From positions 124,001 to 188,000 of the forward strand of contig JAKCPI010001711.1 of the NCBI GenBank assembly GCA_023213315.1: 64,000 nt of DNA, in the 5' to 3' direction. Position numbers and translations under genes: made by a program. This document shows, one piece after another, positions 59,401-62,400 of the stretch; the stretch's first letter is position 1; the number at the start of each line of letters is the position of its first letter. Source of the DNA: Euborellia annulipes (lineage: Eukaryota; Arthropoda; Insecta; Dermaptera; Anisolabididae). A model generated the notes under the pieces. That model was not told the origin of the DNA. It made no database searches and worked only from the letters and a program-made list of their open reading frames with translations.

Positions 59401-62400
59401 GAAAAACGATGAGCAAAAATACAGAAACAGAACGAAAAAAATCTAAACATCCGAATTTTTGTAGCCAATAGCTTGAAGATTTATTCCTTATTCAGATCTT
59501 CGGAATTTTAAATAAATATTATATAATATTCATTAATGGAAAATTTTATTGAGATCTGGCGACTGTATTGCACAATTTAACAGTTTCTGTTTCACAAAAA
59601 CCATCATCAGGCCTAAAATACATAAAAATTACATGTAGCTGACAAATATCAAATATATGTATAAAGTTGCTAAAAGGATTAGGCCTACTATAAGAATATA
59701 ATAAAATTTTGTGTATTTATAAAAATTTTTTATAAAATAATATCGATGAATTTGTCGTAGGGTTTTACATTTAATTTTTATGTATTTTAGGCGTGATGAT
59801 GTTTTTTTATGAAACCGAAACTGTTAAATTCTGCAATACAGTCGCCAGACCTCAACAAAATTTTCCGTTAATGAATATCATATAATATTTATTTAAAATT
59901 CCGAAGATCTGATTAAGAAATAAAGTAAACCTTCAAGCTATTGGCTACTATAATATTAACTTTTGCTGTTTCCATCATAAGAGAAAAAAAATCCGTATTT
60001 TTGACAAGATCTCAATACTTTCTCACTATATATTTCATATATAGGTAAGAGAAAGTAAAAATTAAAGAAACGTTAAAAATAAATCAAGAAAATAAGAACT
60101 CAAGAAAAAAAGCAGCCCTTCAATAAAAGACAAATATCAATAAGATCGCCCATTTCCGCTGCGCATGCGCAAACTCATTAAATTGCAATGTCGAATTAGT
60201 TATTATCCTAATGGATTTTGAAATATAAAAATTAACGAGGGCGATGAAATATTTTTTATTTACTCAAGATTAAGTTTTGGGATCAGTTGAATATCTTTTC
60301 TAGGAATATTTTAGAGATAATAATATTTCAAAGTGAACTTAGAGGACTTTATACTAAGAATTTCGATTTCAAGTTACTATTAAAATAATTTTCTTTTCGG
60401 GCATGTGGATGTCGTAGTATGCATGACTACTGTAATTTAGTTTTAAAAATAAAAATAATTATTTATAAATGCATGATGATAGATTTTAGCGCTTAATTAA
60501 TAAGCATGGAAGCATTTAAGGATAATAATATAGTGAATATTAAAGTGATGAAACCAGCTGTTAGTGCTTAGGATCACATTAATTGTTTTCATTTCGAATA
60601 ATCAAAATTAACTTAAAAGAGGATTTAGATATTAGTCAAGCCTCTTTCTGAAAAAAAAAATAAAAATAAAAATATTATTATGAATTAGGTTCAGAGTTAT
60701 TAGTAGGGCTGCGCAAAATAATCGATTATTTTTTGGGAAAAATGAGTGAAAAGATCGGATGAGACTCATATAAAAAAAAAGTCAAAAAATTTTCACGGAA
60801 GGGAAAAAAATTTTCAGCAGAACGAAAAAAGGGGCGGAAAAAATTTCTTTTTCTAAAAAAAAAGGTAAAATGATTTCCACGGTGAAGGCGAAAATTTCCC
60901 GCAGGGCGGCAAAAAATTTTGTTTTGCAAAAAAAATAAAGGTAAAAAGATTTCCACAGCAGAGGAAAAAAATTTCCCGCAGGGCGGCAAAAATTTCGATT
61001 CCCTAAAAAAAAGAAAGGTATAATCGATTATTTTTTCCCATAATCGATTATTTTTTATTATTTTTCATAATCGATAGTCGATTATTTTTTTCCATAATCG
61101 AACACCCCTAGTTATTTGTATAAAATAAAATAAATAATAAATTTGAAATATTATAATAGAATGGATACCATTACAGCAAAACAACTGGTATTTTATTTAA
61201 ATTTTACTGTATATAAATATTACTACTATCATATGTCAGTGATATATGAAAGTAGAAAATATAGATCATTAATGAGAGAGAGGGGGCAATGATTGAATAC
61301 CTGGTTTTGGATTATAGTTTGGCGGCGGCATGGACGGAGGTCCTGGTTCACATCCGGGCCTGGGGCCTCCAGGAGGGGGACCCGATTTCGGGCCACCACC
61401 TCCACAAGGACCCCCCGGGGGTGGTGGCGCCCCCGGCGGTGGTGGGGGTGGAGCAGGTCCCGGGGGAACCCCTGTAGGTCCCTCGGGACCCGGTGAGGTC
61501 TACGCAGAGAGCACAGGGGCTGCAATGTCCGGCATGCAGCGCGGCCCCAGCCCCGAGTTCCTGCAGCAAGGTAATGTATTAATAAATCGACTCGAAATCC
61601 TGATGTGGCCGCCATCACTTGTTATTTAGAGGACCTAATAAAATATCGTAATTCATATCTACCGCAAAAGGATAAAATAAGAGAGAGTAGTTTACAAATA
61701 CAATATTTTTTATTAGGGTTTCTAACACAAACCTTTTTTTTTTATAAATTTAAATAAAATTAGTATTAGGCCTATCAATTTTCTCTTCAATCTCGCCATT
61801 ATTTATTTTTCAAAAGATCTATAGATTTGTTCGAAGGATTTATTGTTATTTTTATTAAAAATATTTAAGTTTCATTAACACCCTTCTTAATAAAACCTCC
61901 CCAATACTGCACACAGGCAAATGTTACAAGAATGAGCAAATGATAGATTTAATAATATATTTAAAAAATTCCGGAGGAGAAATAAATTTTGAATTAAGCC
62001 TATTTGAAATTTTAAAAATTAAACCAGAGATAGTAGACAAAGAAAAAATCAAATATTATTCAATATTCTATCACTAAAAAATAATATCAAATAAAATTGA
62101 AAGACACTAGATTTGTTTCAAGATATATTTTAAAATAATTCACTTTCATCAAAGGAGTATCATGTTTGCTTCTGATGATGACAGTAATGACGTAATAAAG
62201 TGTATTAGCCTACTTCAAAAAAAAATAAAATAAAAAAAACATGAATTTATCAATATAATTTGATATTATTTTCAGTGATTTAATCAAGCAGAAAAAAACA
62301 AAAGGGAAATAATTTTTACAAAGTAAAGGATTTGTTTAGAAAATGGGGGATGATTTTCTTTTAAAATTGTCAAATATAATACAAAAATTCTAAATTTAGT

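Noticed and set aside
61229..61618. Minus-strand frame over Lim1 exon 9
   Set aside because: Shadow of Gly/Pro codons (GGN/CCN) on the coding strand.
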